A stretch of DNA of 64,000 nt from NCBI GenBank assembly GCA_963842575.1, contig CAWJGS010000003.1:19214-83213 (forward strand), given 5' to 3'. This stretch comes from JACDER01 sp963842575. Its GTDB lineage: Bacteria > Actinomycetota > Thermoleophilia > Gaiellales > Gaiellaceae. The translations under genes and the position numbers were made by a program. A model generated the notes under the pieces. That model was not told the origin of the DNA and did not search any database. It worked only from the letters and a program-made list of their open reading frames with translations. Positions 44,402 through 53,223 of the stretch are shown here, piece by piece (position 1 is the first letter of the stretch; each line of letters opens with the position of its first letter).

Positions 44402-45870
44402 TCCAGACGCCGACCATCGACTGGGCCGCGCTCGCGCCCGAGCTCGTCCTCCTGGCGGCAGCGGCTATAGCGATGCTGTTCGCCGTCCTCGTCCCCAAGT
44501 CGCTCGAGAAGCAGCTCGCCGCCATCGTCTGCGCGCTCGGCTTCCTCGGCGCGCTCATCGCCGCGGGCGTCCTCTACAACCACAGCGCCGACGGGCACGC
44601 GGTCATCGCGGGAGCAATCCAGCGCGACCAGCTCGCGGCGCTCGCGCAGATGATCATCGCCGCCTCGGGGCTCCTCTGCGTCGCGGTCGCCTATTCCGGG
44701 CGCGGCGGCTGGAGGCACGCGGGCGAGTTCTTCGCACTGCTCGCGTCGGCCGGCGCGGGAATGATCTTCCTGGTCGCGGCGAACAACCTGCTGACGCTCT
44801 TCCTCGGCCTCGAGTGGTTCTCCATCTCGCTGTACATCCTGTGCGCGTTCGACGTGGACGTGGTGAGCTCTCTGGAAGCGGGGCTCAAGTACCTCATCGT
44901 GGGGAGCTTCGGCTCCGCCGTGCTCCTGTTCGGTTCGGCGCTCGTCTACGGGACGACCGGCCATCTGGACTTTTCCGGAATCGCGTCAGCGGGTCACACG
45001 AGCGACCCGCTCTTCATCGCGGGGCTCGCGCTGATCATCGCCGGGCTCGGGTTCAAGGCCTCCGCCGCCCCATTCCACATGTGGACGCCCGACGTCTACG
45101 AGGGCGCGCCGACCGGCGTGACCGCGTTCATGTCCGCGGCGACGAAGACCGCGGCGCTCGTCCTGATGATGCGCGTGCTCACCACCGCGTTCCCGGACCG
45201 CGCGCAGCTCTGGACGATCGCCGTCGCGGTCCTCGCCGTTGCATCTCTCGCCGTCGGCAACCTCGCCGCGCTCGTCCAGCGGCGGGTCAAACGCATGCTC
45301 GCGTACTCGTCGATCTCCCAGGCGGGCTTCATGCTGATCGCGATCGCCGCCGGCAACGCGCTCGGCGGCCGCGCGCTCCTCTACTACCTGATCGTCTACG
45401 CCGCGATGTCGATCGGCGCCTTCGCCGTCGTCGCGGCGAGGGAGCGCGAGCTGGGGGAGCCGGTCACGCTCGACAACCTGGCCGGCTTCGGCTGGGAACG
45501 GCCGTTCCTCGGCGTTGCGATGTGGACGTTCATGCTCGGGTTCGCCGGCTTGCCGCTGACCGGCGGCTTCATCGCGAAGTTCTACGCCTTCTCGGCCGCG
45601 TACGAGCGGGGATGGGTGTGGCTGATCGTCGTGGGAGTGATCGCGACCGCGGTCAGCCTCTACTACTACTTCTCGGTCATCCGCGCGATGTACATGCGGC
45701 CCGCGGCGGAACTGCAGCTCGCGCCGTCAGGCGGGTCGCCGCCACCGGAGCGGCTCGTCCAGGCGGCCGTCGCCGGCGCGCTCGTCGTCACCGTGGGCTC
45801 CTTCTTCGCGGTACAGCCGCTGATCGACATCGCCAAGGACGCGGCTTCGTCGCTGTCGTTCCCGTTCTGA
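44398..45870 (+). CDS. nuoN: NADH-quinone oxidoreductase subunit N
   Basis: The 490-residue third antiporter-like pump closes the operon. Typical stretches are FLGLEWFSISLYILCAFDVD, GLKYLIVGSFGSAVLLFGSA, ASAAPFHMWTPDVYEGAPTG and a lysine-bearing RRVKRMLAYSSISQAGFMLI. GTG start overlaps the nuoM stop. A leftward membrane-protein gene overlaps its last 144 bases on the other strand, an unusually long overlap. Confidence 0.96.
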
Positions 45871-46278
45871 GCCAAAGGCGACCAGCGGCCTCCGCCGCGA
45901 CATGGCAACGAGCTCCACGATCCCTTCCGTGCAGAGGACGAGCAGGCAAGCGATGAGAACCGTCGATCCGACGTGCGGAACCGCGCCCTGGCCGAGCGCC
46001 GGAGCGCGCGCGGCCGTGCCGAGCACGGCGAACCCGAGCAGCACGGCCCAGAGGAGCGCCTGCAGGCGGCGCGTCGTCTGATCCTCACCCGGCTCGGCCG
46101 GCGCCTCCACCAGCTCCCCGTACGCATTCAGGGCGATGACGGCAGCGACCGCGACGAGCGCGAGGAAGGCGTAGAAGGCTGCGGAGACGGAGCCAGACCC
46201 GTCGGCGAAAGCTGCCGCGACGACCAATCCGGCGGGCACCGCTCGGCGGGTCACGGATACATAGATTCGACGTTGCAT
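45727..46278 (-). CDS. small membrane protein (uncertain 3' end)
   Basis: From ATG 46278 the frame gives about 120 plausible residues: an N-terminal helix (AVPAGLVVAAAFADGSGSVS), AFYAFLALVAVAAVIALNAY, a short loop and two further helices (LQALLWAVLLGFAVLGTAAR, STVLIACLLVLCTEGIVELV). The remaining 60 residues (SRRRPLVAFGSERERQRRSR) are Arg-rich and antisense to nuoN, so translation probably ends earlier or a frameshift has removed the natural stop. Four membrane helices, no family recognised. The start lies 52 bases from the divergent metallo-hydrolase gene. Confidence 0.55.
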   Translation of the reverse strand: MQRRIYVSVTRRAVPAGLVVAAAFADGSGSVSAAFYAFLALVAVAAVIALNAYGELVEAPAEPGEDQTTRRLQALLWAVLLGFAVLGTAARAPALGQGAVPHVGSTVLIACLLVLCTEGIVELVAMSRRRPLVAFGSERERQRRSRVLGDVDQRLYREEGAHGDDERAGDGRLDEPLRWRRPA

Positions 46279-46330
46279 CGGACGGTCCCTCCCCCGGAGG
46301 TGGGCGGGTCTCCTTGGTTAGGCTCCGGCT

Positions 46331-47035
46331 ATGGCTGACACTCAACTCACCTGGCTCGGGCACGCGAGCTTTCGCTTCGACAGCCCGGGCGGCAAGCGCG
46401 TCTACGTCGACCCGTTCCTGAACGGAAACCCCAAGACTCCCGACAACGAGAAGGAGCCCGAGCGGGTCGACATCATCGCGATCACGCACGGTCACGGCGA
46501 CCACGTCGGCGACACCGTGGACATCTGGAAACAGCACAAGCCGGTCGTCATCGCTCCGGTCGAGCTCCACGATCTGCTGGTCTCGAAGCATGGGATCGAC
46601 GAGGAGAGCGCCCGCGACCCCAACAAGGGCGGCACCGTCGAAGTCGAGGGCATCAAGTTCTCGCTCACCGATGCAAACCACTCGAGCTCGATCTGGCTCG
46701 GGGAGGATCTCGTCTACTCCGGCGAGCCTGTCGGCTACGTGATCGAGGTCGAGAACGGGACGAAGATCTACTTCGCCGGCGACACGAACGTCTTCGGCGA
46801 CATGCAGCTGATCAAGCGGCTGTACGAGCCCGACGTCGCCGTCCTGCCGATCGGCGGCCACTACACCATGGATCCGCGCGAGGCGGCGGTCGCGCTCGAG
46901 TTCCTCGGCGCGAAGCGGTGTGTTCCGTGCCACTGGGGTACGTTCCCCGCGTTGGCGGGGACACCCGCCGAGCTGCGCGAGCTCACCGACGTCGAGATCG
47001 TCGACATGGCACCGGGAGACACGATCACCGTATGA
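46331..47035 (+). CDS. metal-dependent hydrolase of the UPF0173 / metallo-beta-lactamase fold
   Basis: The 234-residue protein has the MBL metal motif THGHGDHVG (two-zinc His/Asp set), a second set near DANHSSS, YFAGDTNVFGDM, and PCHWGTF at the end. The opening TWLGHASFRFDSPGGKRVYV DP block is the UPF0173 start. Members hydrolyse unknown phosphoester or lactone substrates. The stop overlaps the DUF1028 ATG (ATGA), so the two are coupled. Confidence 0.9.
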   Translation: MADTQLTWLGHASFRFDSPGGKRVYVDPFLNGNPKTPDNEKEPERVDIIAITHGHGDHVGDTVDIWKQHKPVVIAPVELHDLLVSKHGIDEESARDPNKGGTVEVEGIKFSLTDANHSSSIWLGEDLVYSGEPVGYVIEVENGTKIYFAGDTNVFGDMQLIKRLYEPDVAVLPIGGHYTMDPREAAVALEFLGAKRCVPCHWGTFPALAGTPAELRELTDVEIVDMAPGDTITV

Positions 47036-48114
47036 GGGAAAGGTGGTTCGGCGGGACCGGGCGCCGCGTGCCGGAGATCTCCGTGGACGGCGAGGTGGAC
47101 CTCGACGGCGCTCTCGTCCTCGACGACGTCTCCGACACGGCGCGGCTCGAACAGGCGCACGCAGAAGGGACGCCGGTCGTAGTGCGCGCCTCGACCGCGG
47201 AGGGCGTGCAGGCGGCGCTCGCGCGGCCCGAGGTCGCCTCGGTCGTCGTCCCCGAGACGAAGCGCGACCTGCTCGACCTCGACCTGACGAAGTTGACATA
47301 CGGCACGTTCTCCATCGCGGCCGGCGACCTCGACGCCGGGCAGTGGGGAGTCGCCACGCAGTCGAAGTTCCTCGCCGTCGGCTCGGTCGTCCCCTGGGCG
47401 GAGCCGCACGTCGGCGCCGTCGCCACACAGGCGTACGCGAACCCGCGGTACGGCCCGCAGGGGCTCGAGCTGCTCCGCCAGGGGCTCTCCGCAGACGAGG
47501 TCGTCGAGCGGCTGACCGAGGCGGACGAGGGACGCGAGCACCGTCAGCTCGGCGTCGTCGACGCCGAGGGACGCGGCGCGACCTACACGGGCTCCGAGTG
47601 CATGGACTGGGCGGGCGGCCGCACCGGAACCGGCTACGCGGCCCAGGGCAACATCCTCGTCTCCGGCGAGACGGTCGATGCGATCGCGGAGACGTTCGAG
47701 TCGAGCTCGGGGCCGCTCGCGGAGCGCCTGCTCGATTGCCTCGCGGCGGCGCAGGCCGCGGGAGGCGACTCGCGCGGCCAGCAGTCCGCGGCGCTCCTCG
47801 TGGTGGAGAAGGACGGCGGCTACGCGGGCCTGTCCGACGTCGTGATCGACCTGCGCGTGGACGACCACGAGCGGCCGATCGAGGAGCTGCGCAGGCTGTA
47901 CGGGCTCCACCAGCAGCTCTTCGGCAAGACGCCGGGCGAGGACTGGCTCGAGGTCGACGACGAGCTTCGCGCCGAGATCCGGGAGCGGCTGGGGCGCCTC
48001 GGGTACGAGAGCCTGGCCGAGTGGGCCGGCGTCGAGAACCTGGAGGAGCGCGTGGCCGGGGACGACACGGTCGATCCCGTCGTGCTCGAGGAGCTGAGGA
48101 GGCAAAGTGGCTGA
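47032..48114 (+). CDS. DUF1028 protein with N-terminal extension and peptidoglycan-binding-like C-terminus
   Basis: The 360-residue protein has three parts. Residues 1-86 (RWFGGTGRRVPEISVDGEVD to VVVPETKRDLLDLDLTK) match no family I know and precede the usual start of DUF1028. Residues 88-290 are DUF1028, an Ntn-hydrolase-like fold (TFSIAAGDLDAGQWGVATQS, VGAVATQAYANPRYGPQGLE). The C-terminal 70 residues (EELRRLYGLHQQLFGKTPGE) fit the peptidoglycan-binding-like domain that often follows. Enzymatic role unknown. ATG overlaps the hydrolase; the next gene begins within its last eight bases. Confidence 0.85.
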   Translation: MRERWFGGTGRRVPEISVDGEVDLDGALVLDDVSDTARLEQAHAEGTPVVVRASTAEGVQAALARPEVASVVVPETKRDLLDLDLTKLTYGTFSIAAGDLDAGQWGVATQSKFLAVGSVVPWAEPHVGAVATQAYANPRYGPQGLELLRQGLSADEVVERLTEADEGREHRQLGVVDAEGRGATYTGSECMDWAGGRTGTGYAAQGNILVSGETVDAIAETFESSSGPLAERLLDCLAAAQAAGGDSRGQQSAALLVVEKDGGYAGLSDVVIDLRVDDHERPIEELRRLYGLHQQLFGKTPGEDWLEVDDELRAEIRERLGRLGYESLAEWAGVENLEERVAGDDTVDPVVLEELRRQSG

Positions 48115-48742
48115 GTACAACGTCGTGCACCTCGACGAGATCGAGCGCGCCTCGTACCTGGGCAGCAACCTGATTCCCGTGCGCTACACGCTCGGCTTCC
48201 GCGCGGCGGGCACGAGTGCGTGGGCGGCGGACACCGGCGGCCAGCTCATCCCGCCGCACACGGAGGACGCCGGCAGCGAGGAGATGTACGTCGTCGTGCG
48301 CGGCCGGGCGAAGTTCACGGTCGGCGAGGAGAAGGCCGACGTACCTGCCGGGACGGTCGTCTACGTGCCGCCGGAGGTGTTCCGCACCGCGGAGGCCGAG
48401 GAGGACGGAACGGTCGTGCTGGCCGTCGGGGGAAAGATCGGGCAGCCCTTCGACGGGGGCAACTGGGACACGTACGCCGTCGCCGACGAGCTGCGACGCG
48501 GCGGCCGCGTCGAGGAAGGCCGCGAGGTATTGCGCAAGGCGCGCGAGGAGCGACCCGACTCGTGGGCGATGGCCTACAACTCCGGGTGCTGGGAAGTGCT
48601 CGCCGGGAACCACGACGCGGCGTTCGAGCATCTGCGCCGCGCTCGTGAGCTCGATGCCGACTCCGTCCGCCCGTATCTCGCCGAGGACACTGACCTGGAT
48701 CCGCTTCGCGACGACCCGCGCTGGGAGGAGCTCACCAAATGA
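48107..48742 (+). CDS. cupin-TPR protein, copy 1
   Basis: The 211-residue protein begins with a cupin (residues 15-115): LIPPHTEDAGSEEMYVVVRG carries the metal-ligand His and Glu of motif 1, and DVPAGTVVYVPPEVFRTAEA the second motif. Residues 125-211 are helical TPR-like repeats (LRRGGRVEEGREVLRKARE, AMAYNSGCWEVLAGNHDAAF, LDPLRDDPRWEELTK). Similar cupin-TPR proteins are poorly described. GTG start lies inside the DUF1028 gene. A diverged tandem copy follows. Confidence 0.82.
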   Translation: MAEYNVVHLDEIERASYLGSNLIPVRYTLGFRAAGTSAWAADTGGQLIPPHTEDAGSEEMYVVVRGRAKFTVGEEKADVPAGTVVYVPPEVFRTAEAEEDGTVVLAVGGKIGQPFDGGNWDTYAVADELRRGGRVEEGREVLRKAREERPDSWAMAYNSGCWEVLAGNHDAAFEHLRRARELDADSVRPYLAEDTDLDPLRDDPRWEELTK

Positions 48743-49375
48743 ACATCGTCCACATCGACGAGCTGGAGCTGATCCCGGTCGGCGACCGCGGCCTCCAGTG
48801 GCGGCCCGATCCGCATGCGCTTCGGGATCCGCGCCTTCGGGACGAACGCGTACACGGCTGATGTCGGCGACGAGGTCGTGGAGGAGCACACGGAGGGCAG
48901 CGTCGGGCACGAGGAGATGTACGTCGTGATCAGCGGCCGGGCGACCTTCACGCTCGACGGCGAGGAGGTGGACGCGCCGGCCGGCACGATCGTCCACCTG
49001 CCCGACCCGTCCGTGCGGCGCGCGGCGGTCGCGGAGGAGCCGGACACCCGCGTGCTCGCGATCGGAGCGAAGCCGGGCGAGGCGTTCCAGCCCTCGGCCT
49101 GGGAGCTCGGGTTCAAAGCGTCGAAGATGGAGCCGAAGGAGGCCGTCGCCTACGTCGAGGAGCACAAGGACGAGTATCCGGAGTCAGCGGCGACCTACTT
49201 CAACCTGGCCTGCTTCCGGGCGCTAGCGGGCGATCCGGAGGGCGCGCTCGACGCGCTCGAGCGAGCGGCCGAGATGGATCCGGATGAGGTGCGCAAGTGG
49301 TCAGAGAACGACTCCGATCTGGACTCGCTCAGGGACGATCCGCGCTTCGCGGAGCTGTTGAATCCCAAAAGCTGA
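48739..49375 (+). pseudogene. cupin-TPR protein, copy 2, frameshifted
   Basis: A second, diverged cupin-TPR gene starts at ATG 48739, overlapping copy 1 by four bases. The first frame gives NIVHIDELELIPVGDRGLQW and breaks at about 48812; the following frame gives the cupin (RMRFGIRAFGTNAYTADVGD, EEHTEGSVGHEEMYVVISGR) and the TPR end (YFNLACFRALAGDPEGALDA, DLDSLRDDPRFAELLN). Order, length and the closing DSLRDDPRFxEL motif match copy 1, so the pair arose by tandem duplication. The break is a single-base indel, possibly a sequencing error. It overlaps a convergent gene by 47 bases. Confidence 0.75.
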
Positions 49376-50066
49376 GCAGCCGCTCGTTGAAGCCGGGAGC
49401 GTGCTGAGCCCCGTGACCAGCGCCAGGGAAGGTGGCGAGGTCGGCGCCGAGGCGGTCGGCGAGGACGTCGCAGACGGCGTCGAAGGCGGGATGCCACCCT
49501 CCTGACACGACGAGCACCGGGACATCCTGTAGCTGCTCATAGGGAATGACGGCCTCGGCGGGCGAGCGCTCCCGCATAAACGACTCGAGCACCGAGCGCA
49601 TCTCGGGTGAAGGAGGCCTCGGCTCGAAACCCATCGCGTCGGCAAACGCCGCGCCGAACTCCTCCGGCGTCCGGTGCGTGTCCGCGAAGACTCCCTCCAG
49701 CTTCGCTCCGAGCTCCTGCACGGCCGGATCGTCGGGCGCGACGCCGAACGCCGGCGGCTCGATCACCGTCACCGTCCGGACGAGCTCCGGCCGCCGCGCG
49801 GTCGCCAGCAGCGAACCAATGCCTCCGTACGAGAAGCCGACCAGGTGGGACGGCCCTTCGAGCAGGTCGGCGATGTCGCGCGCGTCCACCTCGAAATCGG
49901 GATCCGCCGGCGGGCTGTCGCCGTACCCGCGCCGGTAGGGCATGACGAGGCGGTAGCGGTCGGCAAGATCCAGCTGATCGGACCAGGTCCAGTCGCGGAC
50001 GCCGCTGCCGTGGACGAGGACGACGGTGTCGCCCGCGCCCCGGACGTCAACCGCGAGGTCGGTCAC
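49329..50066 (-). CDS. alpha/beta-hydrolase
   Basis: This 245-residue protein has the alpha/beta-hydrolase core: TVVLVHGSGVRDWTWSDQ (oxyanion HG), the nucleophile elbow VGFSYGGIGSLLA, and a late GAGHGAQHAPGF that supplies the catalytic His, with an Asp expected near HPAFDAVCDVLA. Substrate unknown. The GTG at 50066 was chosen as the first start giving the fold; an upstream frame adds Arg/Ser-rich sequence. It overlaps the 3' end of the LDH2-like gene by 20 bases on the same strand and the cupin-TPR copy 2 convergently. Confidence 0.8.
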   Translation of the reverse strand: MTDLAVDVRGAGDTVVLVHGSGVRDWTWSDQLDLADRYRLVMPYRRGYGDSPPADPDFEVDARDIADLLEGPSHLVGFSYGGIGSLLATARRPELVRTVTVIEPPAFGVAPDDPAVQELGAKLEGVFADTHRTPEEFGAAFADAMGFEPRPPSPEMRSVLESFMRERSPAEAVIPYEQLQDVPVLVVSGGWHPAFDAVCDVLADRLGADLATFPGAGHGAQHAPGFNERLLSFWDSTAPRSADRP

Positions 50067-50785
50067 CCGGCAACCGAGTGTCTCCCGCGCGCTCGCGCAA
50101 CGCCGGCACGGGATCGGCCTCCGGTCGCGCGACGAGCAGGACCGCACCGTAGTCCTCACCGACCAGCGAGTCGACGAGCAGCTGCAGCCCGATCGCAAGG
50201 GCGAACGCCTTGTGCGCCTGCTCGCCGCCGAAGGGCACGACGTCCTCGGGCTTCGCGAGCCCCGCGATGACGTCGCCGTGCGTGACGGCCGCCATGGAAA
50301 CGTCGGAGACGACGGGCTTCCCGTCGGAGCTGGGAATACCCGATCGCCAGGGGATTCGTCCCGGCAAGCTTCGGGCCGCCGTCGGGATGCGCGAGCCGAG
50401 GCGGAGACGTGGTGGTGAGCGCCGCGACGAGCCCGCCTTCGGCGAGGCGTCGCACCCAGTAGCCGAGCATCCCCGTCGGGAAGGTCTGCTGTGCGGCGAT
50501 CACCCGCGCATGCCGCGGTGGAGAGGAGAGCTGCGAGTCGCAGATCGCGGCGAGCGTCAGGTAGCCGAGCGCGCCGCGGCCGTGCCAGCGCTCGTATCCC
50601 TCCTCGGCGATCACCCGCTCGGGCTTCGCGGACGGATCGAGGTCGGGCAACGTCTCGAGCCAGGTGACGCGCGAGAACCCGTGGCCCGTCTTCCCGCGCT
50701 CTTCCGCGTCGCGGAAGTGGTCGGCAAGCGTCCTGACGTCCGGCTCGGCGAAGCCGAGCGCGCGGAGCTTGCCCTCAACGTCCAC
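50047..50785 (-). pseudogene. malate/lactate dehydrogenase-like (LDH2 family), frameshifted and short
   Basis: From ATG 50785 the frame gives the LDH2-type N-terminus (KLRALGFAEPDVRTLADHFR, then HGFSRVTWLETLP) to AGTNPLAIG. At about 50337 the frame changes; the new frame continues with IPSSDGKPVVSDVSMAAVTH and PFGGEQAHKAFALAIGLQLL, which is the conserved LDH2 core. The total of about 246 residues is shorter than the 330-350 of the family, missing part of the C-terminal domain. Broken at a base-scale shift. It overlaps the upstream methyltransferase gene by 11 bases. Confidence 0.72.
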
Positions 50786-51915
50786 GCCAGCGCGTCCTGA
50801 TCGTCGAGTGGCCGTTGCGGAAGGAGACGCTCATTCCAACGTCCGAGACCCCCGGGCGGCCGAGCTCCTTCCACCGGTCGATGAGCGCCTCCAGCTCATC
50901 GGCCGCCTTGTCGCTTCCAAACACGAGGATGCGCGAGATCGATCTCCAGCTCTCCAGCAGGGCGAGGCTGGTTCCGTCGCGGCTGATCAACCCGGCGTAG
51001 AACCGGTGCTCGTCCATCGCGCCGACCAGGTGGCGCGTGGGGGCCGTCACCACCAGGAAGACCGCAAAGGAATCGAGGGACGACCGCCCGGACACGCGGC
51101 GGATGCGAGGCTCTGAGCAAGCCGTCGCGACCAAGCGCCGCGCCGCGACCCGCGACAGGCTGCGGACTGCCTGACCGTAGAGCGAGAAGAGCTGGCGGAC
51201 CTCCGCGCCGTCGGCGCGCGTCACGTTCAGCGCCGGCCAGTAGGGCGAGAGATCGTCGGCGGCAGCGCGGATCGGCATGAAGCCGCCCACGACAATGGAG
51301 ACCGACCGCAGCCGATCCCCTTCACGTCGAAGCGTCGGAATCAGCTGAAGCGAATCGGAACCACGCATCCGCAGAGGCACTTCCAAGAGGCCCCCCGGGT
51401 GAAGTTGCTCGAGCCACGCGTGCGGGACTCGAATCGTGACTGGCGGTGACGATGATCCGGTCGTAAGGAGAGCCCGCCCCGTAACCGTCGCGGCCGTCGC
51501 CGGTCACGACCTTGGTCCTGGTGGTCTTCAGAGCGGCCCGAGCGCGGCTCGCCATCTCCGGGTCGATGTCGACAGTGAACACCCGTCCCTTCGGCCCGAC
51601 GATGCTTTCCAGCAGGGCGGCGTTGTAGCCCGTACCCGCCCCGATCTCGAGTACGCGGTGCCCGGGCTCAAGCTCGAGCTGGTCGAGCATCTCGGCCATG
51701 ATCCCCGGCTGCGACGACGACGAGAGCCCATGCCCGGCGCCGGTTCTCTTCGTCAGGATGGCCCGGTCCTCGTAGACCTCCTCGAGGCTCACCTCCGGCA
51801 CGAAGTGCTCGCGCGGAACGTTCAGGAACGCGTCGCGCACCCGCTTGTCCTCGAGCAAACCCCTTTCCTGGAGCTGGCCGACGAGCCCGCGGCGGAGGGT
51901 CGCCGCGCTCGCCAC
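50775..51915 (-). pseudogene. PCMT-like SAM-dependent methyltransferase with long C-terminal domain, frameshifted
   Basis: GTG 51915 begins VASAATLRRGLVGQLQERGL. The conserved PCMT blocks are VPREHFVPEVSLEEVYEDRA, GLSSSSQPGIMAEMLDQLEL and HRVLEIGAGTGYNAALLES (SAM site), then RVFTVDIDPEMASRAR. At about 51432, after SPYDRIIVTA, the frame shifts; the continuing frame gives LLEVPLRMRGSDSLQLIPTL and a 180-residue C-terminal domain (FDSFAVFLVVTAPTRHLVGA is similar in another frame). Protein repair of isoaspartate or a peptide-modifying methylation is possible. It follows mrp with a 2-base gap. Confidence 0.75.
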
Positions 51916-51917
51916 CG

Positions 51918-52997
51918 CTACGAGAGAACCGGCAGCTCTTTGACGATCCCGACGCCGAGCTCGCGCTTCGTGCCGTCGATCGCCTTCGCGATGCCCAGGA
52001 TCGTCTGCGCGGCCAGCGTCTCGGGATCGCTCCAGACGATCGGCTCGCCGGCGTCGGCGCACTCGCGGATGCGCGGATCGAGCGGGATCGAGCCGAAGAC
52101 CGGCACGCCCAGCTCCTCGCCCAGGCGGTCGCCGCCCCCGATGCCGAACACGTCCCCGCTCATGTTCTCGACGACGCCGAGCAGGCGCATGTTCGTCTTC
52201 CGCGCCATCGTCCCGGCGCGGATCGCGACCTCCTGCGCCGCCGGCTGCGGGGTCGTGACGAGCACCGCTTCCGCCCGCGGCAGGAGCTGGCCGAGCGAGA
52301 TGGCGACGTCGCCGGTGCCGGGCGGCATGTCCACGAGGAGCGTGTCGAGCTCGCCCCAGTGGACGTCGGAGAGGAACTGCTCCAGCGCGCGGTGCAGCAT
52401 CGGCCCGCGCCACATGACGGGCGAGTTGTCCTCGAGGAAGAAGCCGATCGACATCAATTTGAGGTCCCCGCGGACGGGCGGCACGATCATCTTGTCGACG
52501 ACGACGGGGCGCTGGCGGATGCCGAGCATGTGCGGGATCGAATGGCCGTAGATGTCCGCGTCGAGGATCCCCGTACGGTGGCCGAGGGTCGAGAACGCGG
52601 CGGCCAGGTTCGCCGTCAGGGTCGACTTCCCCACTCCGCCCTTTCCACTCGCGATCGCGAGGACGCGCGTGCTCTTGTCGAGCGCGATTCCCTTCGTGCG
52701 CTCGCTGACGCCGCCGCGGAGCTTCTCCGTCAGCGCGGACTTCTCGTCCGGGCTCATGACGTCGAACTCGAGCTGGACGGACTGGACGCCCTCGAGCGGC
52801 GCGATCCAGCGCTGCACCTGCTCCTCGAAGCTCGCGCGGAGCGGGCAGCCGGCCACGGTGAGCGCGATCGTGATGGTCACCGCACCGTCTTCGATGCGGA
52901 CGTCGCGCACCATGTCGAGCTCGGTGACCGGGCGCCGGAGCTCCGGATCGATCACCTGCTCGAGGGCCTTGTAGATCTCGTCGCGGAGGCTCTCCAT
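51918..52997 (-). CDS. mrp: Mrp/ApbC-type Fe-S cluster carrier ATPase
   Basis: Residues 1-85 are a MIP18/DUF59 domain (LEQVIDPELRRPVTELDMVR, VTITIALTVAGCPLRASFEE). The ATPase domain has the deviant Walker A ASGKGGVGKSTLTANLA, switch regions LDADIYGHSIPHMLG and VDMPPGTGDVAISLGQLLP. The CxxC pair that many Mrp proteins use for cluster binding is absent (ENMSGDVFGIGGGD). The ATG at 52997 was preferred; an ATG at 53024 nine codons upstream is possible. It is first in a leftward set with the PCMT, LDH2 and hydrolase genes. Confidence 0.9.
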   Translation of the reverse strand: MESLRDEIYKALEQVIDPELRRPVTELDMVRDVRIEDGAVTITIALTVAGCPLRASFEEQVQRWIAPLEGVQSVQLEFDVMSPDEKSALTEKLRGGVSERTKGIALDKSTRVLAIASGKGGVGKSTLTANLAAAFSTLGHRTGILDADIYGHSIPHMLGIRQRPVVVDKMIVPPVRGDLKLMSIGFFLEDNSPVMWRGPMLHRALEQFLSDVHWGELDTLLVDMPPGTGDVAISLGQLLPRAEAVLVTTPQPAAQEVAIRAGTMARKTNMRLLGVVENMSGDVFGIGGGDRLGEELGVPVFGSIPLDPRIRECADAGEPIVWSDPETLAAQTILGIAKAIDGTKRELGVGIVKELPVLS

Positions 52998-53049
52998 CTG
53001 CTTCGAGCCTAGCAATGGGGCCATCCCGCCTGGACATGTCCGAGCCAAA

Positions 53050-53168
53050 CCGGGGTCAGACCCCGGCTTCACGAGCCACGCCGGCCGAACTCGGCTCCCC
53101 TTGCGGCCTCGGCGGCCCTCGTCTGGACCAACGCTAACGGTTGAAGAAAATCTGGGGTCTGACCCCGG
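53050..53168. repeat. inverted pair of REP-like palindromes
   Basis: CCGGGGTCAGACCCCGG at 53050-53066 and CTGGGGTCTGACCCCGG at 53152-53168 carry the same 13-base core as the 102-bp repeats at 36367 and 60952, in inverted relation to each other, about 85 bases apart. They fill the gap between divergent mrp and the permease gene. No other part of the 102-bp unit is present. Such pairs resemble REPIN-type nonautonomous elements. Confidence 0.7.
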
Positions 53169-53223
53169 TGTCTACGAACAGTGGGCGAAGTTCTGACGCG
53201 CTACGAGCGCGCTTCGGACCGGC

